Source of the DNA: Microbacterium hominis NBRC 15708 | GTDB lineage: Bacteria; Actinomycetota; Actinomycetes; Actinomycetales; Microbacteriaceae | Assembly (NCBI RefSeq): GCF_001592125.1 | Contig: NZ_BCWI01000004.1 | Span: 57,064-121,063, forward strand | Reading direction: 5' to 3' | DNA: 64,000 nucleotides | Notes under the pieces: generated by a model | The model's input: only the letters and a program-made list of their open reading frames with translations | What the model was told of the DNA's origin: nothing | Database searches by the model: none | Translations under genes and position numbers: made by a program | Shown: piece after piece, positions 8,934 through 17,719 of the stretch | How positions within the stretch are numbered: position 1 is the stretch's first letter | Layout: every line of letters starts with the position of its first letter

Positions 8934-9383
8934 CTAGGGGGTCGGAATGCGTCCCCAGGAGAGCTCGCTGTGGAACGTTCGGCCGTCCGCGCCGGTTCGC
9001 GGGGACGCGCTGATGACGAGCTGATCCTTCTCGACCATCACATGGCGGACCTGATCGCCGGTCTGCCAGTTGGTGAACAGCGCGACGTCGACGTGGTGGA
9101 CGACGGTGTCGCTGTCCGGCTCGATGGTGAAGGGCCCGGCGTAGGCGATGAAAGGCCGCGCCATGTTCACCAGTTCGGCGTCGCTGGCTGCTTGTGCATC
9201 GGAGCTCGTACTTGCGGGCCGGTCCATGCTGCCCAAAACCGCCGAGACGATGCCGTTGGGGCTGTAGGAGAGGTAGCCGTCGGCGTTCGGTCCGAACTCT
9301 GGGCGTCGCTCTCCGTCCTCGAACACTTCGATGACGCTGACAAGCCGCCACGCGCCGACGAGGTCGGTCAGTGAGAGGGTCAT
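8934..9383 (-). CDS. Lipocalin-like domain protein
   Basis: The 149-residue protein begins MTLSLTDLVGAWRLVS and contains GYLSYSPNG, both characteristic of the lipocalin-like domain (Lipocalin_5 type) found in small soluble proteins of bacteria and fungi. It has no signal peptide. The ATG overlaps the stop of the MFS_3 gene (ATGA), and AGAGGAC lies just upstream. These domains are thought to bind small hydrophobic ligands, which would suit its place between two exporters and a quinone-reductase-like enzyme, but this link is inferred. Confidence 0.8.
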   Translation of the reverse strand: MTLSLTDLVGAWRLVSVIEVFEDGERRPEFGPNADGYLSYSPNGIVSAVLGSMDRPASTSSDAQAASDAELVNMARPFIAYAGPFTIEPDSDTVVHHVDVALFTNWQTGDQVRHVMVEKDQLVISASPRTGADGRTFHSELSWGRIPTP

Positions 9384-11044
9384 GTCCTCTTCTCCTGTCG
9401 CTTGTGCGGCGTGATGGTGTGCGCGATTTCCATGAGGTGCTGGACGTCGACGGTCTGGGCGAGCGCGTCTGCGGCGTGCAGGACCTCTTGGTCGTACTGC
9501 GTGAGGCGGGTGCGGTGCTGTTGGAGGTGCTCCTGCCAGCTGCCGACGGCGAAGACTTCGACGAGAACCTGCTCGTCCTCCCTGTCCTCGTACAGGCCCC
9601 AGGTGCGTGCGCCGGTCCGTCGTCGACTGCGCTCCACGAGGGAGGAGTGCGCGATGAACTTCGCACGGTCCTCCTCGCCCACCGTCCACCGCACTGTCAC
9701 CAGAGTTGCGCGGTCGCCCTTAATGTGGGCGTCAGCCTCCGCCGTCATCAGCGGCAGCGCGACTGACGTGCGTCGCATGTCCGTGGTGTCAACGAGCGGC
9801 CAGATGAGCTGGGTGGTCGCGGCGACAACGGTGACTGCGCCAGCGATGGCGCAGGTGACCACCGCGCCCGTCCACCCAGCGACCACGCCGCTCATCACGC
9901 CGCCCGCCGCCATGGAGCCGTAGAGCACCATCTGATAGATCGACAGCCCGCGCGAGCGTACCCAGACCGGCAGGAACGTCTGCACGGTCCCGTTGAGGGT
10001 CGCCACGACCCCGATCCAGGAAGCGCCCGCGACAGCGAGGAGCGGCAGGGTGAGGAAGATGTTCGGAGATGCGGCGACTCCGACGGTGGCCAGTCCGAAC
10101 AGCACTGAGCAGGCGAAGACTGTTCGGTTCACGCCCATGCGATGAAACCACGCCATCAGGAAGGCTGCGGTGATGGAGCCGGCGCCGAGGCCCGCCAAAA
10201 GGAGCCCGTAGTCGACCGAGTCGAGGTCGAGACGGTCCGTCGCGATGAGCGGCAGGAGCGCGTAGAGGACACTGCCGGGGACGACGAAGAGTCCCAAACG
10301 GACGTAGATCCTCTTGACGACAGCTGAGTTGGAGACATATCTGACGCCGGCGCGAGCGGCGTCGGTGAAATGCTCGGGCTCGTGGGGGCTGGGCACGTAC
10401 TTGCGCCAGAAGATGAGGACGAACAGGAACGCTGTGTAGGACGCGACGTTCACCGCGAAGACGAATCCCACACCGTACGCGGACAGCAGGACGCCCGCGA
10501 TGGCAGGTCCTATGGCCCGGGCGGTGTTGATGGAGATCGCGCTCAGCGACGCGGCCATCGGGATCATCGGCCGCGGCACGATCTCGGTGGCGAGTGCTTG
10601 ATAGGCGGGCAGTTGCACCGCCGTCGCGGCACCGAGGAGAAGCGTGATGCCCAGCAGCAAGTAGGAGGTGAGCTGGCCGGTGACGGTGAGCCAGACGAGC
10701 GCGCCGCTGATGATGACTTGAAGCGCCTGCATCCAGATCAGCAGCCATCGTCGGTTGAGGAGTTCGCCGAGCACCCCGGCGGGGATGCCGAGGAGGAGGA
10801 CAGGTGCGGCGGAGGCGGTCTGGATGAGAGCGATGAGCAGTGGCGAGGTGTGCTGCTCTACGAGGAACCATTGGGCGCCGACCGTCTGCATCCATGTACC
10901 GATGTTGCTTACGAGCGCGGTGAGCCAGAGCGCCCGGTAGATGGGGACGGTGAGCGGCGCCCACACGTGCACCGGGGCGCCGTCTAGGAGAGGCCCGGAA
11001 TCCGCGCCGGGCGGCTGCTCATCATCCACCTTTGATGCGGTCAT
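9380..11044 (-). CDS. MFS_3 family exporter with C-terminal ABM-like domain
   Basis: The 554-residue protein has an N-terminal permease (about 30-425) with IGTWMQTVGAQWFLVE and the domain-like pattern PLLIALIQTASAAPVLLLGI, typical of the MFS_3 (transmembrane secretion effector/EntS-like) family. A cytosolic tail (about 440-545) resembles the small antibiotic-biosynthesis-monooxygenase-like fold known at the end of this family (RWTVGEEDRAKFIAHSS, EVFAVGSWQEHLQQH). By family it exports siderophores or other small molecules. Its start overlaps the upstream oxidoreductase stop by 4 nt. Confidence 0.85.
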   Translation of the reverse strand: MTASKVDDEQPPGADSGPLLDGAPVHVWAPLTVPIYRALWLTALVSNIGTWMQTVGAQWFLVEQHTSPLLIALIQTASAAPVLLLGIPAGVLGELLNRRWLLIWMQALQVIISGALVWLTVTGQLTSYLLLGITLLLGAATAVQLPAYQALATEIVPRPMIPMAASLSAISINTARAIGPAIAGVLLSAYGVGFVFAVNVASYTAFLFVLIFWRKYVPSPHEPEHFTDAARAGVRYVSNSAVVKRIYVRLGLFVVPGSVLYALLPLIATDRLDLDSVDYGLLLAGLGAGSITAAFLMAWFHRMGVNRTVFACSVLFGLATVGVAASPNIFLTLPLLAVAGASWIGVVATLNGTVQTFLPVWVRSRGLSIYQMVLYGSMAAGGVMSGVVAGWTGAVVTCAIAGAVTVVAATTQLIWPLVDTTDMRRTSVALPLMTAEADAHIKGDRATLVTVRWTVGEEDRAKFIAHSSLVERSRRRTGARTWGLYEDREDEQVLVEVFAVGSWQEHLQQHRTRLTQYDQEVLHAADALAQTVDVQHLMEIAHTITPHKRQEKRT

Positions 11045-12033
11045 CGTCGGTTGGCGTCGGTTTCGAGGACAACGGTGCCGATGGCGTCGCCGGACTCGAG
11101 GCGCCGATGCGCGGCGGCCGCCTCAGCCAACGGGAAGACTGAGTCCACGACCGCGCGGACCCGTCCCGCCTCGATGAGGGGGAACACATCGCGAACGACC
11201 CCCGCCGTGATGCGGGACTTCTGGTCGGCGGGTCGGGCGCGCAGGAGCGTCGCGGAAAGGCTCGCGCGCCGCGACATCAGCTCCCACAGGTCCAGGCGGG
11301 TGGATGATGCGGACCCGCCGATGGTGACGAGGTGACCGTCGGGGGCGAGGCACGCAATGTTCCTCGCGAGGTATGGAGCTCCGATGATGTCCAGAATCGC
11401 GTCTACACCCCGCCCATCGGTGTGCGAGAGGATCTCTCTCACGAAGTCCTGCGTGCGGTAGTTGATAGCAACATCAGCGCCCAGATTGAAGATGGCGTCG
11501 GTCTTGTCGGCCGATCCGCCGGTGCTGAGCACGCGCGCGCCGATGGCCTTCGCCCACTGCACTGCGAACGAGCCGATGCCGCCCGCTCCACCGTGGATGA
11601 GCACGCTCTGCCCTTCGCGCAGCCCGACGATCATGCCGAGGTTCGAATAGACCGTGCACGCCACTTCGGGTAGTGCCGCTGCTTCGACCATGGTGAGGCC
11701 GCGTGGCACGGGCATCACCTGAACGGCGGGCACGACGACTTCTTCCGAGTACCCTCCGCCGGCGAGCAGAGCGGAGACCCGGTCGCCGAAATGCCACGTG
11801 TCGACGCCTTCACCGACGGCGGAGATGATCCCGGCGCACTCCAGACCCAGACCGGGCGGGGCGTCAGGTGGCACGGGATACTGACCCCGCCGTTCGAGAA
11901 GGTCCGCGTTGTTCACGCCCGCCGCGTGCACTGTGATGCGGACTTCGCCGGGCCCAGGCTCAGCGAGGGGGACGGGGACAAGGCGCATGACGTCAGGCGC
12001 TCCGGGGTGCGTGAAGCGGACGGCTGATGTCAT
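11041..12033 (-). CDS. Zinc-type alcohol dehydrogenase-like / NADPH:quinone reductase
   Basis: The 330-residue MDR-superfamily enzyme shows the quinone-reductase signature AGVNNADLLERRGQYPVP near residue 38 and the NADPH-binding loop GGAGGIGSFAVQWAKA in mid-protein. The catalytic-zinc Cys/His set of true alcohol dehydrogenases is not apparent, which supports the QOR/PIG3-like group (reduction of quinones or enones). The ATG at 12033 follows AGGAGAAAGTC. It heads a 4-nt-coupled operon with the exporters downstream and probably belongs to a response to quinones or electrophiles. Confidence 0.85.
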   Translation of the reverse strand: MTSAVRFTHPGAPDVMRLVPVPLAEPGPGEVRITVHAAGVNNADLLERRGQYPVPPDAPPGLGLECAGIISAVGEGVDTWHFGDRVSALLAGGGYSEEVVVPAVQVMPVPRGLTMVEAAALPEVACTVYSNLGMIVGLREGQSVLIHGGAGGIGSFAVQWAKAIGARVLSTGGSADKTDAIFNLGADVAINYRTQDFVREILSHTDGRGVDAILDIIGAPYLARNIACLAPDGHLVTIGGSASSTRLDLWELMSRRASLSATLLRARPADQKSRITAGVVRDVFPLIEAGRVRAVVDSVFPLAEAAAAHRRLESGDAIGTVVLETDANRR

Positions 12034-12063
12034 GACTTTCTCCTGGTCATCAATGACGAATGA

Positions 12064-12091
12064 CCGGGGGCGGCAAAATGCTCACCCCCGG
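12064..12091 (-). terminator. GC-rich hairpin between His-rich gene and oxidoreductase
   Basis: CCGGGGG (12064-12070) pairs with CCCCCGG (12085-12091) in the 68-bp gap before the oxidoreductase start. It could attenuate transcription from the upstream genes or be a partial terminator. There is no T-tract on the minus strand. Confidence 0.4.
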
Positions 12092-12101
12092 CCTTTCGTG
12101 G

Positions 12102-12260
12102 TCAGTGCTCGTCGTAGTGGTCGCCGTGCGCGGAGTGCCGGTGACCGTCGTGGACGTAGTCCACGTGGTCGTCATGCACGACGGCTTCGTGACCACACGA
12201 CTCTCCGTGCTCGTGGTCGTCGACCGTGTGATGCTCGACGTGGGCAGTGTCGGTGGGCAT
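12102..12260 (-). CDS. Small His-rich protein, 52 residues
   Basis: Starting from ATG at 12260 the frame encodes 52 residues, of which 15 are His and many are Asp/Glu. It contains SCGHEAVVHDD, HVDYVHDGHRH and the tail HGDHYDEH. Similar short proteins with a CGHEA...HVDY..DGHRH pattern are known in actinobacteria and are sometimes misnamed as zinc permease; the composition points to Zn, Ni or Co binding, not transport, since no hydrophobic segment exists. It lies 14 bp after the 187-residue gene, probably in the same transcript. Function is inferred. Confidence 0.75.
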   Translation of the reverse strand: MPTDTAHVEHHTVDDHEHGESCGHEAVVHDDHVDYVHDGHRHSAHGDHYDEH

Positions 12261-12274
12261 GTTCGCGTTCCCGT

Positions 12275-12838
12275 TCAGGAGGCAGCCGCGGAACGCGGGT
12301 TCGCGTTCGCATACGCGACGATGCTCGCGGCGTAATGCGGCGTCTCGATCTCACAGTGCTGACCGGATGCCTTCTGGCGGGCCGCGGCGGCCTCCTCGTA
12401 CGTCTGGCCGTTATCCGCGATGAACTTGAGGAAGTCCTCGGTCGGGTGCGACGTGACTGTGTTCACGTAGCGCAGCTGGTCGCCCTCGAGCTGCTCCATG
12501 CCGAGCTCCCAGACCACCTGCGTCGTCGTCCAGCCCGCCGGCGAGAGCACGTCGGAGATGGAGACCATCTTGCAGTAGTGCGGGCTGGCCACCTCGTAGC
12601 GGTACTGCTGGATGACCAGGCCGGAGCCAATCATCTCGATGTTGATGGACATCGGGGTGCCGTCGTCGTCGACCGTGTAGCCGGCGGCCTTGTGGTCACC
12701 GGGTGCACAGCGCTGGTATTCGTGGGTGGGCAGGTTCTTCAGCCATGCCTCGATGTCGATGTCGTCGAAGTTGGCGGTGACGTCTGCGGTGATGACTGCG
12801 TGCGAGAGCACCAGGTCGGAGCGGACAGTTGCGCTCAT
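12275..12838 (-). CDS. Uncharacterised 187-residue soluble protein
   Basis: I do not recognise a named family. The ATG at 12838 is preceded by AAAGGATCC. The protein starts MSATVRSDLVLSHAVITADV, has no signal peptide or membrane segment, and is acidic with a single HEYQRCAPGDHKAAGY stretch and another Cys/His pair near PHYCKM. The alternating polar/hydrophobic pattern suggests beta-rich structure. It is transcribed away from the large LuxR regulator and is followed after 14 bp by the His-rich protein, so it could be the first gene of the efflux/reductase transcript. Confidence 0.75.
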   Translation of the reverse strand: MSATVRSDLVLSHAVITADVTANFDDIDIEAWLKNLPTHEYQRCAPGDHKAAGYTVDDDGTPMSINIEMIGSGLVIQQYRYEVASPHYCKMVSISDVLSPAGWTTTQVVWELGMEQLEGDQLRYVNTVTSHPTEDFLKFIADNGQTYEEAAAARQKASGQHCEIETPHYAASIVAYANANPRSAAAS

Positions 12839-12919
12839 GAGTGGATCCTTTCGGTGGCCGGATGTCAGCGACTCAGAGTCAAAGCGCTGAGGCCCTTCTC
12901 CCGCCTCGACTATTGACGA

Positions 12920-15835
12920 ATGTCCTGCCTCGAGAGGGGGCAAGCCAGGGCTAGTCAGCCGCATCGACACCCGGTGTACGGTCAGGAGGTGCTTGTCGAG
13001 AGCCAGCAGGCGCGTCGAATAGGCCTCGACGCAGTCGCCGTGACTGTGGCCAGTCGCTTCCGCACGCCTCTTCATGGTCGTGACCAAGAGATGGAAACGG
13101 TTGCGCGCGCCTTCACGGCGGTCGAAACCGGTCAGACGGCGGTGACGGCACTATCCGGTGAGCCTGGAATCGGGAAGACACGCCTCGTCCAGGCTGCACT
13201 TCATATGGCTGAGGATCGAGGCTGGTCAACCTTCGTCGTCGCACCCGGACCCGACTCCACCACCTCTGGACTGGGAGCGCTCCTGGAAGGGGCCCAGCGG
13301 ACAACGCCGCAGCTCGTCACGGACGACGAAGTCTTCAACCTTCTGCACGGGCCGGCGCCCCAGTACTGGCTCACCCGCCTACTAGCGGACCGACTGGAGA
13401 CCGTGGCCGCTGAAGATCGACTGCTGGTAATCGTTGACGATCTGCAGTGGCTGGACGCAGGTTCACTAGCGGTCATCACCACTCTCCTCAGCGACCTTCA
13501 GGGCATCCCGGTGTACTGGATGCTCGCCAGCCGCACGGGCAACTACGGTCCAAGCCACGCACGATTCATGGAGGTCGCGGCCTCACTCGCAACAGTCGTC
13601 GAGGTTCAGCCCCTCGACGCGCAGGCAGTCAGTGCCGTCGCCCGTGACCGACTCGGCTTAGCGGCCGGCCCGTCGCTCACGCGGGCGATGGAACGTGCTG
13701 GGGGTTATCCACTGATCCTGCTCGAGCTTCTCCAAGGAATGCAGGAAGAAGGTCTGCTGCGCGTTGACCGCGGTGCAGTCGATCTCCAGCGCGACGTTGT
13801 GCCCGCCCGATTCGGCACCTCAGCGCGGCAACGCCTCAGCCGAGTCAGCAAGGATGCGCTGCAGGTGGCTCAGGTCGGCAGTCTTTACGGTCGCGAGTTC
13901 CCCGCAGCTGGAGTGCTCGGTGTCCTTGGCCGCACGGCCGCTGACGGGTCGGCAGCGGTCCAAGAGCTTATTGACCTCGGATTCATCGTTGACACCGGAA
14001 CCTCTCTCTCTTTCCGGCACGACACCGTGCAGTTCGCGGCGCAGGAAAGCTTGCCACCTAGCCTCCGACGCGTGATGGCCAGAGAGGTGCTGGACCGTCG
14101 TCTCAAAGCGGGTGAACGCCCTGCTGCCCTCGCACGGACCATCGCGAGCATCGCCGACTCAGCAGATGACGACTCAATCGAACTGCTGGTCGTTGCTGCG
14201 ACACAACTCGCTGATACGGATGCCCAGGAAGCGTCCGAGCTCGCCGTGCTTGCCGCGGGCCTCGCAGGCGGTCATTCTCGTCACACCGAGAAAGTCGCAG
14301 CTCTGGTTCCCCTTCTCCTCACGGGCGCACCGGTACATCAGGCGATGGAGATCAGTCGCGCGCTGATGCCTACTCTCTCCGCCGAGTCGAGGGCCCAGGT
14401 GGGTCTGGCCATCGCCCGTCGGCTCACCGAGTTCGACTTCGACGCAGCCATTGCTGAGGCCACTGAAGCGCTGTCGATCCCCGGTGTCTCAGACGTGACT
14501 CGCGTGCAGCTTCTCGCCGTTCGCGCCCTCAACTACGCCAACATCGCCGATGCGACCGGACTGCGCGCCCAGCTCGATCTCGCGCGAGCGGCAGCGGACG
14601 ACGAACGCGACGGCTTCGCTTTGGCAACGTTGGATGCGAGCGAGTCGGTGCTGTTCTTCTACCAGGGGCAGTTCGAGGCGGCCGAACGTCTGCAACGGCG
14701 CGCGGAGCAGCGCATCGTCCACGCCGGCGCCAGCCCAAACCTGTGGCTTCCCGAGGGATTGTGGCTGGCGTTCATGCGGAACACTCTGGGCGATGCCGAA
14801 GGAGCGCTGCGCCTTATCGAAACGGGACTGGCCGAGGCGCGCTCCGGACGGCACGTCACCGCTGAGGCGTACTGGATGATGGTGCGGGCACGAGCGCTCT
14901 ATGACCTCGGAAGGCTCGAGGATGCGCGAGTGCTTGCGGAGGCGGTGTTAGATCTTGCTGCGCAGCTGGGCCTGGGCGACTTTGCCAATGCGACAGCCGG
15001 GGTTGTCCTCCATAGGGTCGGTCTGCACACCGGTGACATTCACCTTCGAGAGCGGACCCGCCCGCTCGTGGGGGAACTTGCCGCCGGAACTACCCTCACG
15101 CGAACGGGTAGGTGGAGTCTGGCGCTCGAGTCGCTTGACGCAGGGCGCCCGGAAGAGGCCCACGGCTTCGCAAACCTGGCATGGTCGTCCATCGAAGAGC
15201 CAAGTCCGTCGATGACCACCCCTGCTGACTTCGCAGACCACATCACGCTCGCTCTCATCTGCCACGCGGTGGACGACGCAGAGTCGCTGGCGAAGATTGT
15301 GAACTTCACTGCGGTGCGTGCGGCGCGCCATCCTGCCAACCATCTCGTTCAGGCGGTGGCCGCCGCGACACGTGGCATTCGCGACGGAGACAACGCTGAT
15401 CTCCGCGAAGCTGTCGAACATCTGCGACAGGTCGAGCGCCCGTTGGTGCTTGCGCGAATGCTTGAGTTGGTCGGTCAACTCGATTCCGCCGACGAAGCTC
15501 CGGTGCGAGAAGCACTCACCATCTATGAAGTGCTGGGCGCCGCGCGAGATGCTGACCGCGTCCGCCACACGTTGCGGCAACGCGGGGTGAGGACACGCCT
15601 GGTTGCGTCTGACCCGAACGATACGAGGAGTGGCTTGACGCAGCGGGAGTACCAAGTCGCGGAGCGGATCGCTGCTGGCCGCACCACGCAGCAGATTGCG
15701 GAGGACCTCCTCCTGTCACCGCACACCGTGGTTGCACATATCCGGCATATCTTCTCCAAGTGGGGTGTCAACACTCGCCGTGAAGTGAAGGAGCGGATGC
15801 TCGCCGCACGATCGCGACCGGAGCCGTCCCCATGA
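12920..15835 (+). CDS. Large ATP-binding LuxR regulator (LAL-type)
   Basis: A 971-residue protein if ATG 12920 is used; the GTGs at 13040 or 13046 are plausible shorter starts because the conserved LHGRDQEM motif follows only here. Walker A is GEPGIGKT (80-87) and Walker B is LLVIVDDLQWLD (168-179). A long helical TPR-like middle follows, and a C-terminal LuxR helix-turn-helix contains LTQREYQVAERIAAG and SPHTVVAHIRHIF. LAL proteins are ATP-dependent, ligand-sensing activators. It faces the 187-residue gene and efflux operon across an 81-bp divergent region and is the natural candidate to control them. Confidence 0.85.
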   Translation: MSCLERGQARASQPHRHPVYGQEVLVESQQARRIGLDAVAVTVASRFRTPLHGRDQEMETVARAFTAVETGQTAVTALSGEPGIGKTRLVQAALHMAEDRGWSTFVVAPGPDSTTSGLGALLEGAQRTTPQLVTDDEVFNLLHGPAPQYWLTRLLADRLETVAAEDRLLVIVDDLQWLDAGSLAVITTLLSDLQGIPVYWMLASRTGNYGPSHARFMEVAASLATVVEVQPLDAQAVSAVARDRLGLAAGPSLTRAMERAGGYPLILLELLQGMQEEGLLRVDRGAVDLQRDVVPARFGTSARQRLSRVSKDALQVAQVGSLYGREFPAAGVLGVLGRTAADGSAAVQELIDLGFIVDTGTSLSFRHDTVQFAAQESLPPSLRRVMAREVLDRRLKAGERPAALARTIASIADSADDDSIELLVVAATQLADTDAQEASELAVLAAGLAGGHSRHTEKVAALVPLLLTGAPVHQAMEISRALMPTLSAESRAQVGLAIARRLTEFDFDAAIAEATEALSIPGVSDVTRVQLLAVRALNYANIADATGLRAQLDLARAAADDERDGFALATLDASESVLFFYQGQFEAAERLQRRAEQRIVHAGASPNLWLPEGLWLAFMRNTLGDAEGALRLIETGLAEARSGRHVTAEAYWMMVRARALYDLGRLEDARVLAEAVLDLAAQLGLGDFANATAGVVLHRVGLHTGDIHLRERTRPLVGELAAGTTLTRTGRWSLALESLDAGRPEEAHGFANLAWSSIEEPSPSMTTPADFADHITLALICHAVDDAESLAKIVNFTAVRAARHPANHLVQAVAAATRGIRDGDNADLREAVEHLRQVERPLVLARMLELVGQLDSADEAPVREALTIYEVLGAARDADRVRHTLRQRGVRTRLVASDPNDTRSGLTQREYQVAERIAAGRTTQQIAEDLLLSPHTVVAHIRHIFSKWGVNTRREVKERMLAARSRPEPSP

Positions 15836-15946
15836 CCCTTCCGCTGTGATCTCTCCGAACATGCGATGTCTCGGAGGCGAGCGGGGGATGTGAAGGTGTG
15901 GGCGGCTCTCCTACCGTTGTCGAAGATGACAGGGCGGGAGTCGGAG

Positions 15947-16762
15947 ATGGTGACGTACAGCACCACATTGGGGGACTTTCTTCGTGCACGGCGCGACACG
16001 TGCCAGCCGGAAGACGTGGGCCTGGCACGTGAGAGGGGCCGACGCGTATCTGGGCTTCGTCGCGATGAGGTTGCAAGGCTCGCGGGAATGAGCAGCGAGT
16101 ACTACATGAGGCTCGAACAGGGACGCGTTGACAGTCCATCCCGTCAGGTGCTGGATGCCATCGCGCGGGCGTTGAAGCTCAGTATCGTGTCGACCGATTA
16201 CCTCTATCGTCTCGCTGGCATGGGTGCGCCGCGGGTGTCTGCCAGCGCGCCGTACCCCCGCGAGGCGCTCGACATGATGCTGCGGCGGTGGCGCTTCACC
16301 CCGGCCTACATCATGGACTGCAACTTCGACATTGTTGCCGCGAACGACCTGATGGTCGCTATCTCTCAAGGCGATATCAGAGCGGGTGTCAATGCGGTCC
16401 AACTCACCTTCTCCGACGACAGGCGGCGGATGATGGAGGACTGGGATCGAACCGCGAGGGAAACGGTCGCAGCATTCCGCTACCGCACTGATGAGAAGTC
16501 CGCCCGACACCACGAGGTACTCCTGTCCGTCGCGGAGGACCCTGACTTCGCGCGTTTGTGGAAACTGCATGAAGTGAATGTCCCTGTGAACTATGAAGTC
16601 CGCGCAAGCGTCGAGGGCCTCGGTGAACTGTGTGTGGACATTCAGAACCTCACACTGCCGGACTTCCATGGGCACACCGTGACGCTGTACACGGCCGAAG
16701 CGGGCTCGTTCACGGACAACGTCATCCGGGATCTCGCGTTGTCCCTCGGTGTCGCCGCATAG
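15947..16762 (+). CDS. XRE-family regulator with MmyB-like ligand domain
   Basis: The protein has 271 residues from ATG 15947, preceded by GGGAGTCGGAG. An N-terminal helix-turn-helix (about 30-75) contains GLRRDEVARLAGMSSEYY and LEQGR, the hallmark of this group. The C-terminal part (about 105-265), with AYIMDCNFDIVAAND and a PAS-like pattern, matches the MmyB-type domain thought to bind a small ligand. It follows the LAL gene after 111 bp and precedes the PEBP/Dabb pair by 93 bp; it may control either. It is a cytosolic DNA-binding protein. Confidence 0.85.
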   Translation: MVTYSTTLGDFLRARRDTCQPEDVGLARERGRRVSGLRRDEVARLAGMSSEYYMRLEQGRVDSPSRQVLDAIARALKLSIVSTDYLYRLAGMGAPRVSASAPYPREALDMMLRRWRFTPAYIMDCNFDIVAANDLMVAISQGDIRAGVNAVQLTFSDDRRRMMEDWDRTARETVAAFRYRTDEKSARHHEVLLSVAEDPDFARLWKLHEVNVPVNYEVRASVEGLGELCVDIQNLTLPDFHGHTVTLYTAEAGSFTDNVIRDLALSLGVAA

Positions 16763-16855
16763 CGCGAGGCGGCTGCGTGAACGGTTGGACGAAAGTCGAA
16801 CGCGCCGCGACAAACGCACAAGACTCTCGCTCCCTCGCAGCGGTTATCTGACGGC

Positions 16856-17380
16856 ATGACCAACGACCCGAACTGGAAACTGCCCGACGTACCGACGTTC
16901 TCCCTCACCAGCCCTGCCTTCCAAGACCACGGCGCCCTGCCCACCTCGGCACGCGGCGCCGCGGCGGGCGGCGAGGACCGATCTCCAGCCCTCGAGTGGA
17001 GCGGGGCGCCGGAGGGAACGCAGAGCTACGTGCTCACTGTGTTCGACCCGGATGCCCCGAGCGGCTCCGGATTCTGGCACTGGGCTCTCACGAACATCCC
17101 CGCGGATGTGACATCGCTCGCTGCTGGAGCGGGCACAGACGATGCACTGTTGCCCACGGGCTCCGTGCGGCACCGCAACGAGTACGGCACAAACGTCTTC
17201 ATCGGTGCCGCCCCGCCTCCTGGCACCGGATTCCACCGCTACACGTACACGCTGAGCGCGTTGTCCGTGCCCACTCTTGAGGGCGCTGCGGATGTCACCC
17301 CGGCCATCATCGGGCTTCGCCTCCGGCCGCACATCATCGGGCGGGCGCAGCTCGTGGGCCTGACGGAGACTCCCGCATGA
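16856..17380 (+). CDS. YbhB/YbcL-type PEBP family protein
   Basis: The 174-residue protein has the PEBP (Raf-kinase-inhibitor-like) ligand-site motif LTVFDPDAPSGSGFWHWAL, near residues 61-79, followed by NIPADV and a late stretch RYTYTLSAL, as in YbhB/YbcL. No signal peptide is present, so it should be cytosolic. The biochemical role of bacterial PEBPs is poorly defined (anion or small-ligand binding). The stop overlaps the next gene by 4 nt, so both are translated together. Confidence 0.85.
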   Translation: MTNDPNWKLPDVPTFSLTSPAFQDHGALPTSARGAAAGGEDRSPALEWSGAPEGTQSYVLTVFDPDAPSGSGFWHWALTNIPADVTSLAAGAGTDDALLPTGSVRHRNEYGTNVFIGAAPPPGTGFHRYTYTLSALSVPTLEGAADVTPAIIGLRLRPHIIGRAQLVGLTETPA

Positions 17381-17676
17381 TCCATCACCTGATGTCCTGG
17401 CCACTCCGGGCCGACGTGGACCGCGTCGCGTCCATCGAGCGAGTCCGGACTCTGCTGATGGACCTCGAGGGGAAGGTCGACTCGATCCGCACCATCGCGG
17501 TAGTCGAGAACATCGCGTACCCCGAAGCGAACAACGACCTCGCGGTCCTAGCGACCTTCGATGACGTTCCTGGGTTGGAGGCGTTCGTCACCCACCCGCT
17601 CCACCAGGCCGCAGTCGCCGAAATCCACACTCTGGTGACCGGCCGCGCTGGAATCGACTGGCAGACCGCCGACTGA
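17377..17676 (+). CDS. Dabb (stress-responsive A/B barrel) protein
   Basis: A 99-residue protein beginning MIHHLMSWPLR and containing ENNDLAVLATFDDVPGLEAF-like features (residues about 45-65) and HPLHQAAV, which together give the ferredoxin-like Dabb pattern. Dabb domains are usually homodimeric; some act in polyketide cyclisation, most have no known substrate. It overlaps the PEBP gene by 4 nt (ATGA) and ends before a convergent zinc-finger gene. Confidence 0.8.
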   Translation: MIHHLMSWPLRADVDRVASIERVRTLLMDLEGKVDSIRTIAVVENIAYPEANNDLAVLATFDDVPGLEAFVTHPLHQAAVAEIHTLVTGRAGIDWQTAD

Positions 17677-17719
17677 CCTGAATCGAGGGGCAGAGCGAAA
17701 CGCGCGCTGCCCTCATCGC

